64,000 nt of DNA. Origin: Paenibacillus thalictri. Its GTDB lineage: Bacteria; Bacillota; Bacilli; Paenibacillales; NBRC-103111. Made by a program: the position numbers and the translations under genes. Where the stretch lies: positions 186,001 through 250,000 of the forward strand of contig NZ_SIRE01000011.1 of assembly GCF_004307995.1 (NCBI RefSeq). Reading direction: 5' to 3'. This document shows, one piece after another, positions 51,534 to 59,750 of this stretch (position 1 is the stretch's first letter; every line of letters starts with the position of its first letter). Below the pieces are notes generated by a model that was not told the DNA's origin, ran no database searches, and saw only the letters and a list, made by a program, of their open reading frames with translations.

Positions 51534-52355
51534 ATGGTGCTGCGGTTGCAACAAACGATCAAATACGTGATTTTATCGCTCTTTGCATTTGTTTCCATTT
51601 ATCCCGTATTTCTGATGATCGCATCTTCCTTTAAATCCAAGCTGGAAATCATGGCGTCCCCGCTCGGGCTGCCGACCAGCTTCTCGTTCGAAAATTACGT
51701 AAAAGTATGGAATAAGGTGCATTTTGCCGACTATTTCCTGAACAGCTTGTATGTCAGCATCATTTCCGTTGCGTTGATCGTACTTGTTTCATCGATGGCT
51801 GCGTTTTACTTAGCGCGGTATGCGTTCCGCTGGAACGGCGCTTTGCTGTTCTTCTTTATGCTCGGCCTAATGCTGCCGATGAAACTGGCGATTTCGCCGC
51901 TGTACATGATGATGCTGAAGTTGGGTCTGGTCAATACGCTGAACGCGCTCATTATCGTCTATGTGGCGGGGCATATCTCGTTTGCGGTATTTGTCTTCTT
52001 CGGATTTTTCCGCACCTTGCCCAAAGACTTGGACCAAAGCGCGCGGATCGACGGCTGCAACGACTTTCAGGTTTATTACAAAATCGTGCTGCCGCTGATG
52101 CGTCCGGCGATTGCTACCGTATGCATCGTCGATTTGATCAAAGTATGGAATGACTTCTTTTATCCGCTTATATTTATTAAAAGCTCGGAGCTCGGCACGA
52201 TTCCGCTGGGGATGCTGACCTTGTTTGGCGAAAACGATACGGAATGGAATTTGCTGTTCTGCGGTTTGACCTTGTCGTCGCTGCCGATGATTTTAGCGTT
52301 TTTATTCGCCTCCAAGCAGTTTATCGAAGGCATGACGTCAGGAGCGATCAAATAA
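51534..52355 (+). CDS. ABC sugar transporter permease (MalG-like)
   Basis: 273-residue inner-membrane permease with six predicted helices. The N-terminus reads YVILSLFAFVSIYPVFLMIA and the EAA loop DLDQSARIDGCNDFQVYYKIVLPLMRP. The ending FIEGMTSGAIK is characteristic of MalG-type subunits. ATG 51534 follows TGGAGG. Its stop codon overlaps the start of the HAD gene (TAATG), which ties the hydrolase to the transport unit. Confidence 0.93.
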   Translation: MVLRLQQTIKYVILSLFAFVSIYPVFLMIASSFKSKLEIMASPLGLPTSFSFENYVKVWNKVHFADYFLNSLYVSIISVALIVLVSSMAAFYLARYAFRWNGALLFFFMLGLMLPMKLAISPLYMMMLKLGLVNTLNALIIVYVAGHISFAVFVFFGFFRTLPKDLDQSARIDGCNDFQVYYKIVLPLMRPAIATVCIVDLIKVWNDFFYPLIFIKSSELGTIPLGMLTLFGENDTEWNLLFCGLTLSSLPMILAFLFASKQFIEGMTSGAIK

Positions 52356-53125
52356 TGAAAAAATGGATTACGTTTGACCTCGACGGTACCTTGATGCAAA
52401 ATCCGTTTGGCAAATGGGTGTTTCCCGAAGTGGAGGAGCTGATTTCGCAGCAGCTGAAGCAGCCGTACAAATCGACGGAAGCGCTTGTCCGCGAGCATGA
52501 ACGGAGGATGAAGGAAAACCGCACGGTCGAAGCTTATGACTGGGACGAAATGGTGCGCGAGCTGATCGGCGAGTTGAAGCTGGAGCTTGCCATCGATGTC
52601 GAGCAGCTCGTGCTCAAGCATTCGGCGGCTCCGAAAATTTATTTGCTCGAGGAAGCGGTCATTCCGGTGCTCAAACAGCTGAAAGTGCAAGGTTATTCGC
52701 TGGCTACGGTGACAAACGGCTTTTATAAATATCAATATCCGGTCATGAAAGAACTGGGCATCAGCGAATGGTTTGAAGAAATTGTTACGCCGGAGCTGGC
52801 GGGCTGCGGCAAGCCGAATGAACAAATTTTCGACGGACTGCGGAAGAGCGGCGAAATTGTCGCACATGTGGGCGACCGGCTCGATCATGACGTGTATATG
52901 GCCAATAAGACCAATGTGCCTTCGATTTTCATATACCGGCAGCTGCCGGAAGCGCTGCGGGCGCTAACTCCGCGGGAACGCTCTACCCATGCGGACTTTG
53001 CGCCGCTGCTCCGGAAAAAGCTGGTATCTGAAGATCCGGCGGCGAATATAGATCCATTATCGGAAAGTTATATCCCGACCCATGTCATCTGTACGTTGGA
53101 TGAATTGGCGGGATGCTTGGAATGA
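52355..53125 (+). CDS. HAD family hydrolase
   Basis: 256-residue haloacid-dehalogenase-type phosphatase. The nucleophile motif is FDLDGTLMQ at the N-terminus, motif II is VTNGFYKYQ, and the C-terminal acidic motif is VGDRLDHDV. A helical cap lies between residues 20 and 110. Its start overlaps the permease stop, and murQ follows 18 bases later. In this context it may dephosphorylate a sugar phosphate or a cell-wall intermediate, but nothing in the sequence fixes the substrate. It is not a kinase, so MurNAc phosphorylation must come from elsewhere. Confidence 0.86.
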   Translation: MKKWITFDLDGTLMQNPFGKWVFPEVEELISQQLKQPYKSTEALVREHERRMKENRTVEAYDWDEMVRELIGELKLELAIDVEQLVLKHSAAPKIYLLEEAVIPVLKQLKVQGYSLATVTNGFYKYQYPVMKELGISEWFEEIVTPELAGCGKPNEQIFDGLRKSGEIVAHVGDRLDHDVYMANKTNVPSIFIYRQLPEALRALTPRERSTHADFAPLLRKKLVSEDPAANIDPLSESYIPTHVICTLDELAGCLE

Positions 53126-53143
53126 CGGTTGGGAGGAACTGAT

Positions 53144-54055
53144 ATGGGGCAATTCAATGCCGATATAACAATTACAGAACAGAGAAATGAGACTTCTTTG
53201 CATATCGATACATTACCCATTTACGATATCGTGGCGTTAATGAACAAGGAAGATAAATCGGTTGCGCTTGCCGTGGAGTCGGCGCTTCCGCAAATATCCG
53301 CGGCGGTCGAAGCTATCGCGGCTGCTGTAAAGCAGGGCGGCCGGTTGTTTTATATCGGCGCTGGAACGAGCGGCCGGTTGGGCATACTGGACGCTTCCGA
53401 ATGTCCGCCTACGTATGGCGTCGCCCCGGAACTTGTGGTCGGCATCATCGCCGGAGGATCGGCGGCCATTACGCGTTCGATCGAAAATGCAGAGGACGAT
53501 CCGGAAGCAGGCCGGCGCGATATTACCGCCGTCATTACGGCGAAGGACGTGCTGGTCGGGATCGCCTCCAGCGGCACGACGCCATATGTGCTGGGCGCAT
53601 TGGCGGAAGCCAAACGAATCGGCGCGATCACGGTGGGACTCAGCTGCAATACCAATACGCCGATCAGCGCGGCTTCCGATTATGCGATCGAAGTTCCGGT
53701 AGGCCCGGAGATCGTCACCGGCTCCACCCGGCTGAAGGCGGGCACGGCCACCAAGATGGTGCTGAACATGATGTCGACGGCAACGATGATCCAGCTTGGC
53801 AAAGTATACGGCAATTTGATGGTTAACGTTCAGGCGACCAATGCCAAGCTGCGCAAACGTGTAGTGAAAATCGTCATGGAAGCGACGGGCGCCGATGAAG
53901 CGACGGCTGCCGCTTATAGCCAAGAGGCAAATGGCGACGCCCGGATTGCGATTCTGATGCTCAAGATGGGGATTACCGCAGAGCAGGCGGCGGGTGCCTT
54001 GGAGCAGATGAACGGGCATTTCGGCAATACGGTACACTTGCTGGAAACCCAATAA
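53144..54055 (+). CDS. murQ: N-acetylmuramic acid 6-phosphate etherase
   Basis: Cleaves the lactyl ether of MurNAc-6-phosphate to give GlcNAc-6-phosphate and D-lactate. The 303-residue protein has an SIS sugar-phosphate domain with GAGTSGRLGILDASECPPT; Glu86 matches the catalytic Glu of E. coli MurQ. SSGTTPYVLGAL, SCNTNTPIS and GTATKMVLNMMST are further family blocks. ATG 53144 follows GGGAGGAA. In B. subtilis MurQ works with a PTS (MurP) that phosphorylates MurNAc during entry; here it ends an ABC-type operon instead. Confidence 0.96.
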   Translation: MGQFNADITITEQRNETSLHIDTLPIYDIVALMNKEDKSVALAVESALPQISAAVEAIAAAVKQGGRLFYIGAGTSGRLGILDASECPPTYGVAPELVVGIIAGGSAAITRSIENAEDDPEAGRRDITAVITAKDVLVGIASSGTTPYVLGALAEAKRIGAITVGLSCNTNTPISAASDYAIEVPVGPEIVTGSTRLKAGTATKMVLNMMSTATMIQLGKVYGNLMVNVQATNAKLRKRVVKIVMEATGADEATAAAYSQEANGDARIAILMLKMGITAEQAAGALEQMNGHFGNTVHLLETQ

Positions 54056-54071
54056 GCGCACGGTAACCGAT

Positions 54072-54125
54072 GCGCCAAAGCTTAAGACCGTTGAGGCGGT
54101 CCGACAGCTTTGGCGCTTTTTTTGC
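54072..54125 (+). terminator. Terminator of the peptidoglycan-recycling operon
   Basis: GCGCCAAAGCT / AGCTTTGGCGC perfect 11-bp stem (54072-54082, 54106-54116) enclosing a second small hairpin (GACCG / CGGTC), then eight T. Confidence 0.93.
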
Positions 54126-54164
54126 ATTTTCATGGCCCTACGATTGTCAACTTGTAATTATTTC

Positions 54165-54193
54165 TTGCAGCTTGCAAAATAGTTTAATAGAAT
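54165..54193 (+). promoter_or_regulatory. SigA promoter of the antiporter gene
   Basis: TTGCAG (54165-54170), 17-bp spacer, TAGAAT (54188-54193). The leader before the start codon is about 120 bases; I could not match it to a known riboswitch. Confidence 0.6.
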
Positions 54194-54320
54194 ATATTTC
54201 GTATAAGTAATATTTTGCGCCCCATGGGTAAACCATCCGCAGCATCCAGAAACAACTAATGACTTTTTGCGAATTGGAGCATAATGAAAAAAGATCATTT
54301 TGGTGAGGAGATCAGCTTGA

Positions 54321-56345
54321 ATGGAGACGTTCTTAGTCATTTTAATACTGCTGGCGCTGCTGGGCGTATCAAACATCATCAACCGGGTCATTCCGTTTGT
54401 GCCTGTTCCGTTAATCCAGATCGCGTTAGGCGTTATTGTCGCCCAGATGCCTTCGGGTATTCACCTGCCGCTCGAACCGGAGCTGTTTTTTGTGCTGTTT
54501 ATTGCTCCGCTTTTGTTTAATGACGGTAAGCGGACTCCACGCGACGAGTTGTGGAATTTGCGCGCGCCGATCTTGCTGCTCGCCGTAGGGCTTGTGTTTA
54601 TCACCGTGCTGGTCGCGGGTTACGCCATTCATTGGCTTATTCCGACGATCCCGCTTGCAGCGGCGTTTGGCCTTGCTGCCATCTTATCGCCGACCGATGC
54701 GGTTGCCGTCGGTTCGCTGGCGGGACGCATTAATTTGCCCAAGCGCATTCTCCATTTGCTTGAAGGGGAAGCGCTGATGAACGACGCTTCGGGTCTTGTC
54801 GCTTTTAAATTTGCTATCGCCGCGGCCTTAACCGGCGTATTCTCCTTGCCTCAAGCGACGGTCAGTTTTTTTATCATATCCATCGGCGGGGTCGTGATCG
54901 GCGTTGTCATGTCGATGATGATGATTTGGCTGCGGATGCTGCTGCGGCGGTTCGGGATGGAAGATGTTACCGTACATATGATCATTCAGATCATTACTCC
55001 GTTTCTGCTGTATCTGGTCGCTGAGGAATTCGGCATGTCCGGCATTTTGGCGGCGGTTGCGGGAGGCATCGTGCATGCCGTCGAGCAGGATAATTCGCAA
55101 TCCACGATGATCAAACTGCAGATGGTGTCGGCCAATACGTGGTCGGTGATCCTCTTTGTGCTGAACGGTCTTGTGTTTGTCATATTGGGGTTGCAAATTC
55201 CCGCCGTGTCCAGCGTCATCTTTCGAGATCCCCACTACAGCAATTATCAATCGCTTGGGTACATAGTCATCATCTACGTGCTGCTGATCGTTTTGCGGTT
55301 TTTGTGGATTTCGCTGTACACCAGATTTTACCAATACAAAGGTGGCGAATCGCCGGGGATTAAATCGATCGTGCTGACCTCGCTTTCCGGGGTGCGCGGT
55401 GCGGTAACGCTGGCGGGCGCATTCTCCATTCCGCTGTTTCTGGAGGACGGCAGTCCGTTTCCGGAACGCAATCTGATCATTTTTGTGGCGGCCGGGGTCA
55501 TTCTCATCTCGCTTATTTTGGCGAGCGTGCTGCTGCCGCTGCTGACCAAAGAGAAGGAAACGATGGATGAAGCGGAAGAAGAGCAGCTGGAAAACAATGT
55601 GCAGATTCAGATCATGAACGCCGCTATCAAAGCGGTCAAGCTGGAACAAAACGACGACAATGAGGCAGCCGCACACTCCGTTATTCTGGAGTACAAAAGA
55701 TGGATCCAGCAGCTGGTTGCTACCGACCGCGAACGCTCTCATTTTCAATCGCGCGAAAAGGAAGCGGAGCTGCGGCAGATCGCCTTCAATAAGGAGCGGG
55801 AGGTGGCGCGCGAGCTGATTGCGGGCGGGGAGCTGAGCCCGATGGCGGCCGTGTTTTTTAAGAAGACACTCGATCAGACGGAGCTGATATTGGCCAACCG
55901 GTTTCATGTGTGGAGAATTTTGTTCAGTGTGCTGCTCAAGCGGATCAAAGGAGCGTTGTTTGGCGGCAAAGACAATAAAATGAAAAAACTTACGGAACGC
56001 GACGAAGAAAAACTGAAGAAACTGAAGGTCAAAACCTCGGAAGCGGCGATTGCGGAACTCAGACAACATATGACTAAAGAAAACGAAGCCGCGGCTTTGA
56101 ATCTGATCGCTTATTATAGCACGATTATCGAAAGGTTGTGCCGGATGCCGGCACCCAATCAAACCGAAGACGAATGCTACTGTGAGCAAAAGAAAGAGCT
56201 CCATACCGCCGCCATTCAAGCGGAACGGGACGCCGTGCAGGCTCTTTTCGAAAAAGGCGAAATCAACCGTGCGACAGCAAATAAGCTGCGGCAGCATATC
56301 AGCTTCCGGGAAGCCGCCGTGTTTGAAGAGGATGAAATCGGTTAG
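54321..56345 (+). CDS. Na+/H+ antiporter, CPA1 (NhaP/NHE) type
   Basis: 674-residue cation/proton antiporter. The first 410 residues form about twelve helices. The ion-binding core reads SPTDAVAVGSL with the CPA1 Asp, followed by EGEALMNDASGLVAFKF with the conserved ND pair. SGVRGAVTLAGAFSIP is a late-helix signature. About 260 charged, helical cytoplasmic residues follow (from KEKETMDEAEEEQ), probably regulatory. ATG 54321 follows GAGGAG. Bacillus relatives are NhaK/YvgP-type, which exchange Na+, K+ or Li+ for H+. Confidence 0.92.
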   Translation: METFLVILILLALLGVSNIINRVIPFVPVPLIQIALGVIVAQMPSGIHLPLEPELFFVLFIAPLLFNDGKRTPRDELWNLRAPILLLAVGLVFITVLVAGYAIHWLIPTIPLAAAFGLAAILSPTDAVAVGSLAGRINLPKRILHLLEGEALMNDASGLVAFKFAIAAALTGVFSLPQATVSFFIISIGGVVIGVVMSMMMIWLRMLLRRFGMEDVTVHMIIQIITPFLLYLVAEEFGMSGILAAVAGGIVHAVEQDNSQSTMIKLQMVSANTWSVILFVLNGLVFVILGLQIPAVSSVIFRDPHYSNYQSLGYIVIIYVLLIVLRFLWISLYTRFYQYKGGESPGIKSIVLTSLSGVRGAVTLAGAFSIPLFLEDGSPFPERNLIIFVAAGVILISLILASVLLPLLTKEKETMDEAEEEQLENNVQIQIMNAAIKAVKLEQNDDNEAAAHSVILEYKRWIQQLVATDRERSHFQSREKEAELRQIAFNKEREVARELIAGGELSPMAAVFFKKTLDQTELILANRFHVWRILFSVLLKRIKGALFGGKDNKMKKLTERDEEKLKKLKVKTSEAAIAELRQHMTKENEAAALNLIAYYSTIIERLCRMPAPNQTEDECYCEQKKELHTAAIQAERDAVQALFEKGEINRATANKLRQHISFREAAVFEEDEIG

Positions 56346-56384
56346 CCTGGCAGGGCATAAACAGGGCCGACTCATTTTCTGAAA

Positions 56385-56400
56385 ATATGTACATACAACT
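56385..56400 (+). promoter_or_regulatory. AraR operator
   Basis: ATATGTACATACAACT matches the B. subtilis AraR box ATTTGTACGTACAAAT at 13 of 16 positions. It covers the -35 of the araR promoter, so AraR probably represses its own gene. Confidence 0.7.
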
Positions 56401-56417
56401 TCCGGTAATGGTATAAT
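56388..56417 (+). promoter_or_regulatory. Promoter of araR
   Basis: TGTACA (56388-56393), 18-bp spacer, TATAAT (56412-56417). The weak -35 lies inside the AraR box. Confidence 0.6.
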
Positions 56418-56467
56418 GGTGAATACGTGTTTGAGTCACCAGATTGGTTTAAGGAGCAGTAGGAGTC

Positions 56468-57574
56468 ATGTCGCAGCACAAAGCGGTGCCGAAATATTTG
56501 CAGTTAAAGCAGGAAATACTGGGATGGTTTGAAGTGGGGCAGCTGAAGGAAGGCGATCAGATGCCAACGGAGCATGAAATCGCCGAGCGGTTTCAGATGA
56601 GCCGTCAGACCGTACGCCAGACGTTTGGCGAGCTGGAACGGGAAGGCTGGCTGCAGCGCATGCAGGGCAGGGGCACTTTCGTATCCCGGCCGGGTGTATC
56701 CGGTTATGCGGGCCAAAATCAAGAAATTCGCACTATCGGTGTAGTGACCACATACATATCGGATTATATTTTTCCTCATATTGTGCGCGGGGCGGAGGCA
56801 GCACTTCGCGGCAGAGGTTACCGGATGCTGTTGTCCAGCACGGACAACGACAAGCTGAAGGAGCGGGAAAACCTGGAGATGATGCTGGGCCAGCCGCTCA
56901 GCGGCATTATGATCGAACCGACGCGCAGCGCGGAAGGCAATCCGAATTTGGATTTATATTTATCGTTGGATTATAAAAACATTCCTTATATTATGATTAA
57001 TGAACGGTATACCGAACTGAATTGCCCGGTGATCAAAGTGGACGACGAGGCGGGGGCTTATAAGGCGGCTGCGCATTTGATCGAACTCGGCCACCGGCAT
57101 ATCGCCGGTTTTTTCAAAATGGACGATCTGCAGGGAGTGAACCGGCTGAAAGGTTTTTTGCGGGCCCATCATGAACGCAAGGTGCCGCTGCTGCCGGATT
57201 CCGTCGTACATTACACGACCGGAGAAAAGGAAACAAGGCCATATGAGGCGGCGCTGCGGTTGCTGCAGCAGGAGACGGGAGCGAGGCCTTCGGCTTTCGT
57301 ATGCTACAATGACGAGCTTGCCGTCAAGCTGCTCGAGGCGGCCCGGCAGCTCGGCTTAAGCGTACCCGAGCAGCTGTCGGTTGTCGGCTTCGACGATTCC
57401 TCGCTGGCCACCGCAACCGAGGTGAAGCTGACGACGCTGACGCATCCGAAAGCGGAGCTCGGCCGATTGGCGGCGGAATGGCTGATGGACATGATCGAAG
57501 GCAAGCAGCCGGCGCAAGCCTCCTATATGTACGAACCGGAATTGATCGTAAGAGACTCTACCCGCGCGGTATAG
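56468..57574 (+). CDS. araR: Arabinose-type transcriptional repressor
   Basis: 368-residue regulator of the hybrid AraR architecture: a GntR-type winged helix (residues 8-75, MPTEHEIAERFQMSRQTVRQ and QGRGTFVSRP) joined to a LacI/periplasmic-binding-type effector domain (TIGVVTTYISDYIFPHIVRG through VVGFDDSSLA). The sequence follows B. subtilis AraR closely over long stretches. ATG 56468 follows AGGAGCAGTAGGAG. An AraR box overlies its promoter. No araABD genes are in the window; instead a sugar-acid cluster lies tail-to-tail downstream. Confidence 0.92.
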   Translation: MSQHKAVPKYLQLKQEILGWFEVGQLKEGDQMPTEHEIAERFQMSRQTVRQTFGELEREGWLQRMQGRGTFVSRPGVSGYAGQNQEIRTIGVVTTYISDYIFPHIVRGAEAALRGRGYRMLLSSTDNDKLKERENLEMMLGQPLSGIMIEPTRSAEGNPNLDLYLSLDYKNIPYIMINERYTELNCPVIKVDDEAGAYKAAAHLIELGHRHIAGFFKMDDLQGVNRLKGFLRAHHERKVPLLPDSVVHYTTGEKETRPYEAALRLLQQETGARPSAFVCYNDELAVKLLEAARQLGLSVPEQLSVVGFDDSSLATATEVKLTTLTHPKAELGRLAAEWLMDMIEGKQPAQASYMYEPELIVRDSTRAV

Positions 57575-57584
57575 TCTCTTTTTT
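57551..57584 (+). terminator. Terminator overlapping the araR stop
   Basis: AGAGACT / AGTCTCT 7-bp stem (57551-57557, 57573-57579) followed by six T; the stop codon lies in the hairpin. Confidence 0.75.
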
Positions 57585-57934
57585 AATGCGGTGGGCGTGC
57601 GGAATAAAAGTCCCTGCCGGATTCTGGTTTTTGGCAGACGCAGGTGCCTGAACTCGAATTGTGCGCTTCCCATAATAGGGAATTTGCATTTGCGCAACTT
57701 CTTCCGGCGCCGCGCCAAACAAGCTCAGATCTTTCCGCTGCCGGAAAAAAATCTGAGCATGTAAATGGTGTGATTGGTTGCGCAATCCGGCGTCGGGTGC
57801 GGGATGCGGCGCCAGAAACTTGGCGGCAAATGAGGCCGAAACGCCGCAGCATCATGCACAGCGTGGGGTTCGACCGCCACCATGCGACGCCGGGACGCGC
57901 ACTCGGAATTTGCGTGTGTTGGAAAATATGGCGA
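57585..57934. other. 350-bp stretch without a firm gene
   Basis: Lies between the convergent araR and dehydratase genes. On the minus strand 57558-57785 contains a 75-codon frame with a protein-like part (GAAPEEVAQMQIPYYGKRTI) but no ribosome site and no start context. It overlaps the araR terminator. It may be the tail of a decayed enzyme gene. No terminator for the dehydratase cluster was recognised here. Confidence 0.4.
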
Positions 57935-59623
57935 TTATTTATCCGTTTCTTCGGGAAGCAGGAAATCGAAGTCGCAGCCTTCGTCGGCCTGCAGCACATG
58001 CTCCCGGTACAGCCGCGTATAACCTCTGCCTTGAATGACCGGAGGGGACCATTCGTTTTGCCGTCTGGCCAGTTCCTCGACGGGTACGAGCAGCTGCAGC
58101 CGCCGCTGCTCCACGTCCAGCTCGATTTCGTCGCCGGTACGCACCAGCGCGATGACACCGCCGACCGCCGCTTCCGGCGTAACGTGCAAAACGACGGTGC
58201 CAAAAGCGGTGCCGCTCATCCGCGCGTCGGAGATGCGCACCATATCGCGTACGCCTTGCTTCAGCAGCTTCTCCGGTATCGGCAGCATGCCGACCTCCGG
58301 CATGCCCGGCGCGCCAATCGGACCGGCGTTTTGCAGCACGAGGATGTCTTCCGGCGATACTTCGAGCAGCGGGTCGTTAATACGCGTTTCCAGATCCTCC
58401 ACCGAAGTAAAAACAACCGCTTTGCCGCGGTGCTTCAGCAGTGATTTGGAGGCTGCTTTTGTTTTGATCACGGCGCCGCGCGGCGCCAAATTGCCGTGTA
58501 GCACGGCGATACCGCCTTCCGGATGCAGCGGGTTATCGTAAGGGCGGACGATGTCGCGGTATGTCTCGGAAATCGTCACATCTTTCAGCCATTCGCCCAA
58601 CGTTTCGCCGGTAATCGTCATTTCGCCGAGATGCAGCAGGGGAGATAGCTCCTTGAGCACGGCAGGGGCGCCGCCTGCACGGTACAAGTCTTCCATCTGG
58701 TATTTCCCGGCCGGTCGTAAGTTGGCCAAAAATGGGGTCGTCCGGCTTAATTCGTCGAATAAGCCAAGCGGCAGCTCAATGCCCAGCCGGCCGGCAATCG
58801 CGATCAAGTGAATGACCGCATTGGAGGAGCCGCCGACCGCCATCAGTAGGCGGATCGCATTTTCGAAGCTGTTCCGGGTCAAAATTTTGGAAGGGGTGAG
58901 CTTCAGCTTGACCGCTTCCACAATACATTTGCCGGTTTCCTGCGCGGCGGCCATCCGTTTGTTGTGGGTTGCGGGAATAGCCGCCGCTCCCGGCAGCATC
59001 AAGCCAAGCGCTTCGGAGCAGACCGCCATCGTGCTGGCGCTGCCCATGACCATGCAATGTCCGGCGGTAGGGGCTAACGCTTCGTTGATTTTGACCAGCT
59101 CCGCTTCGCTTACGCTGCCGCCGCGGTATTCCTGCCAAAAATACCGGCAGTCGGAGCAGGCGCCGAGCGTGCGGCCTTCGTATTCGCCGTTGGCCATCGG
59201 CCCGCCGGTAAACATAATGGCGGGAATATCCGCGCTGGCGGCTCCCATCAGCTGCGCCGGGGTCACTTTGTCGCAGCCGCCGAGCAAGACGACGCCGTCA
59301 ATCGGCTGGGCGCGGATCATTTCTTCCGTATCCATGGCCGCCAGGTTGCGGTACAGCATCGTGGTCGGGCTGGTGTTGATTTCGCCTAGCGAAATGGTGG
59401 GAAACTCGAGCGGTACGCCGCCGGCCATCACAACGCCGCGTTTGATCGCTTCGATCAGCGGGCCGAGGTGGGAGTGGCAGCGGTTGACTTCGCTGAACGT
59501 ATTGCAGATGCCGATGATCGGCTTGTCGAAATCTTCCTCGCTATATCCGAGATGACGGTTAAAGGCTCTGCGCAAAAATTGGCTGAAGCCGCGGTCTCCA
59601 TATGATGTAACAGCTTTGGTCAT
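57935..59623 (-). CDS. IlvD/Edd family sugar-acid dehydratase
   Basis: 562-residue iron-sulfur dehydratase. Likely cluster ligands are Cys49 (NRCHSHL), Cys117 (LLGGCDKVTP) and Cys190 (AGHCMVMGSAST), with the 73-residue spacing seen between the last two ligands in the family. The sequence GGVPLEFPTISLGE near residue 69 and the short C-terminus favour the sugar-acid branch (arabonate, xylonate, gluconate types) over true IlvD. The start at 59623 has GGAGG upstream; the longer frame adds 13 unconserved residues. It is the last gene of the minus-strand cluster. Exact substrate unknown. Confidence 0.88.
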   Translation of the reverse strand: MTKAVTSYGDRGFSQFLRRAFNRHLGYSEEDFDKPIIGICNTFSEVNRCHSHLGPLIEAIKRGVVMAGGVPLEFPTISLGEINTSPTTMLYRNLAAMDTEEMIRAQPIDGVVLLGGCDKVTPAQLMGAASADIPAIMFTGGPMANGEYEGRTLGACSDCRYFWQEYRGGSVSEAELVKINEALAPTAGHCMVMGSASTMAVCSEALGLMLPGAAAIPATHNKRMAAAQETGKCIVEAVKLKLTPSKILTRNSFENAIRLLMAVGGSSNAVIHLIAIAGRLGIELPLGLFDELSRTTPFLANLRPAGKYQMEDLYRAGGAPAVLKELSPLLHLGEMTITGETLGEWLKDVTISETYRDIVRPYDNPLHPEGGIAVLHGNLAPRGAVIKTKAASKSLLKHRGKAVVFTSVEDLETRINDPLLEVSPEDILVLQNAGPIGAPGMPEVGMLPIPEKLLKQGVRDMVRISDARMSGTAFGTVVLHVTPEAAVGGVIALVRTGDEIELDVEQRRLQLLVPVEELARRQNEWSPPVIQGRGYTRLYREHVLQADEGCDFDFLLPEETDK

Positions 59624-59750
59624 GTTCGCGAACCTCCAAAGGGTTGTTTTATCGGCTCTCACAGGCGGCAGGCGGCGGAACGCCGGAGCGTGTCCCGCGA
59701 TCGCCGGTCATAAATACATATTTGCCGCTTTATTCCCGCCGGACCGGCTC

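Noticed and set aside
54194-54320. Possible riboswitch in the antiporter leader
   Set aside because: I could not match the short leader to any known aptamer core, and no terminator or ribosome-masking hairpin follows it.
57583-58203. Long minus-strand frame across the dehydratase 3' end
   Set aside because: It overlaps the dehydratase reading frame and has arginine- and cysteine-rich shadow composition.
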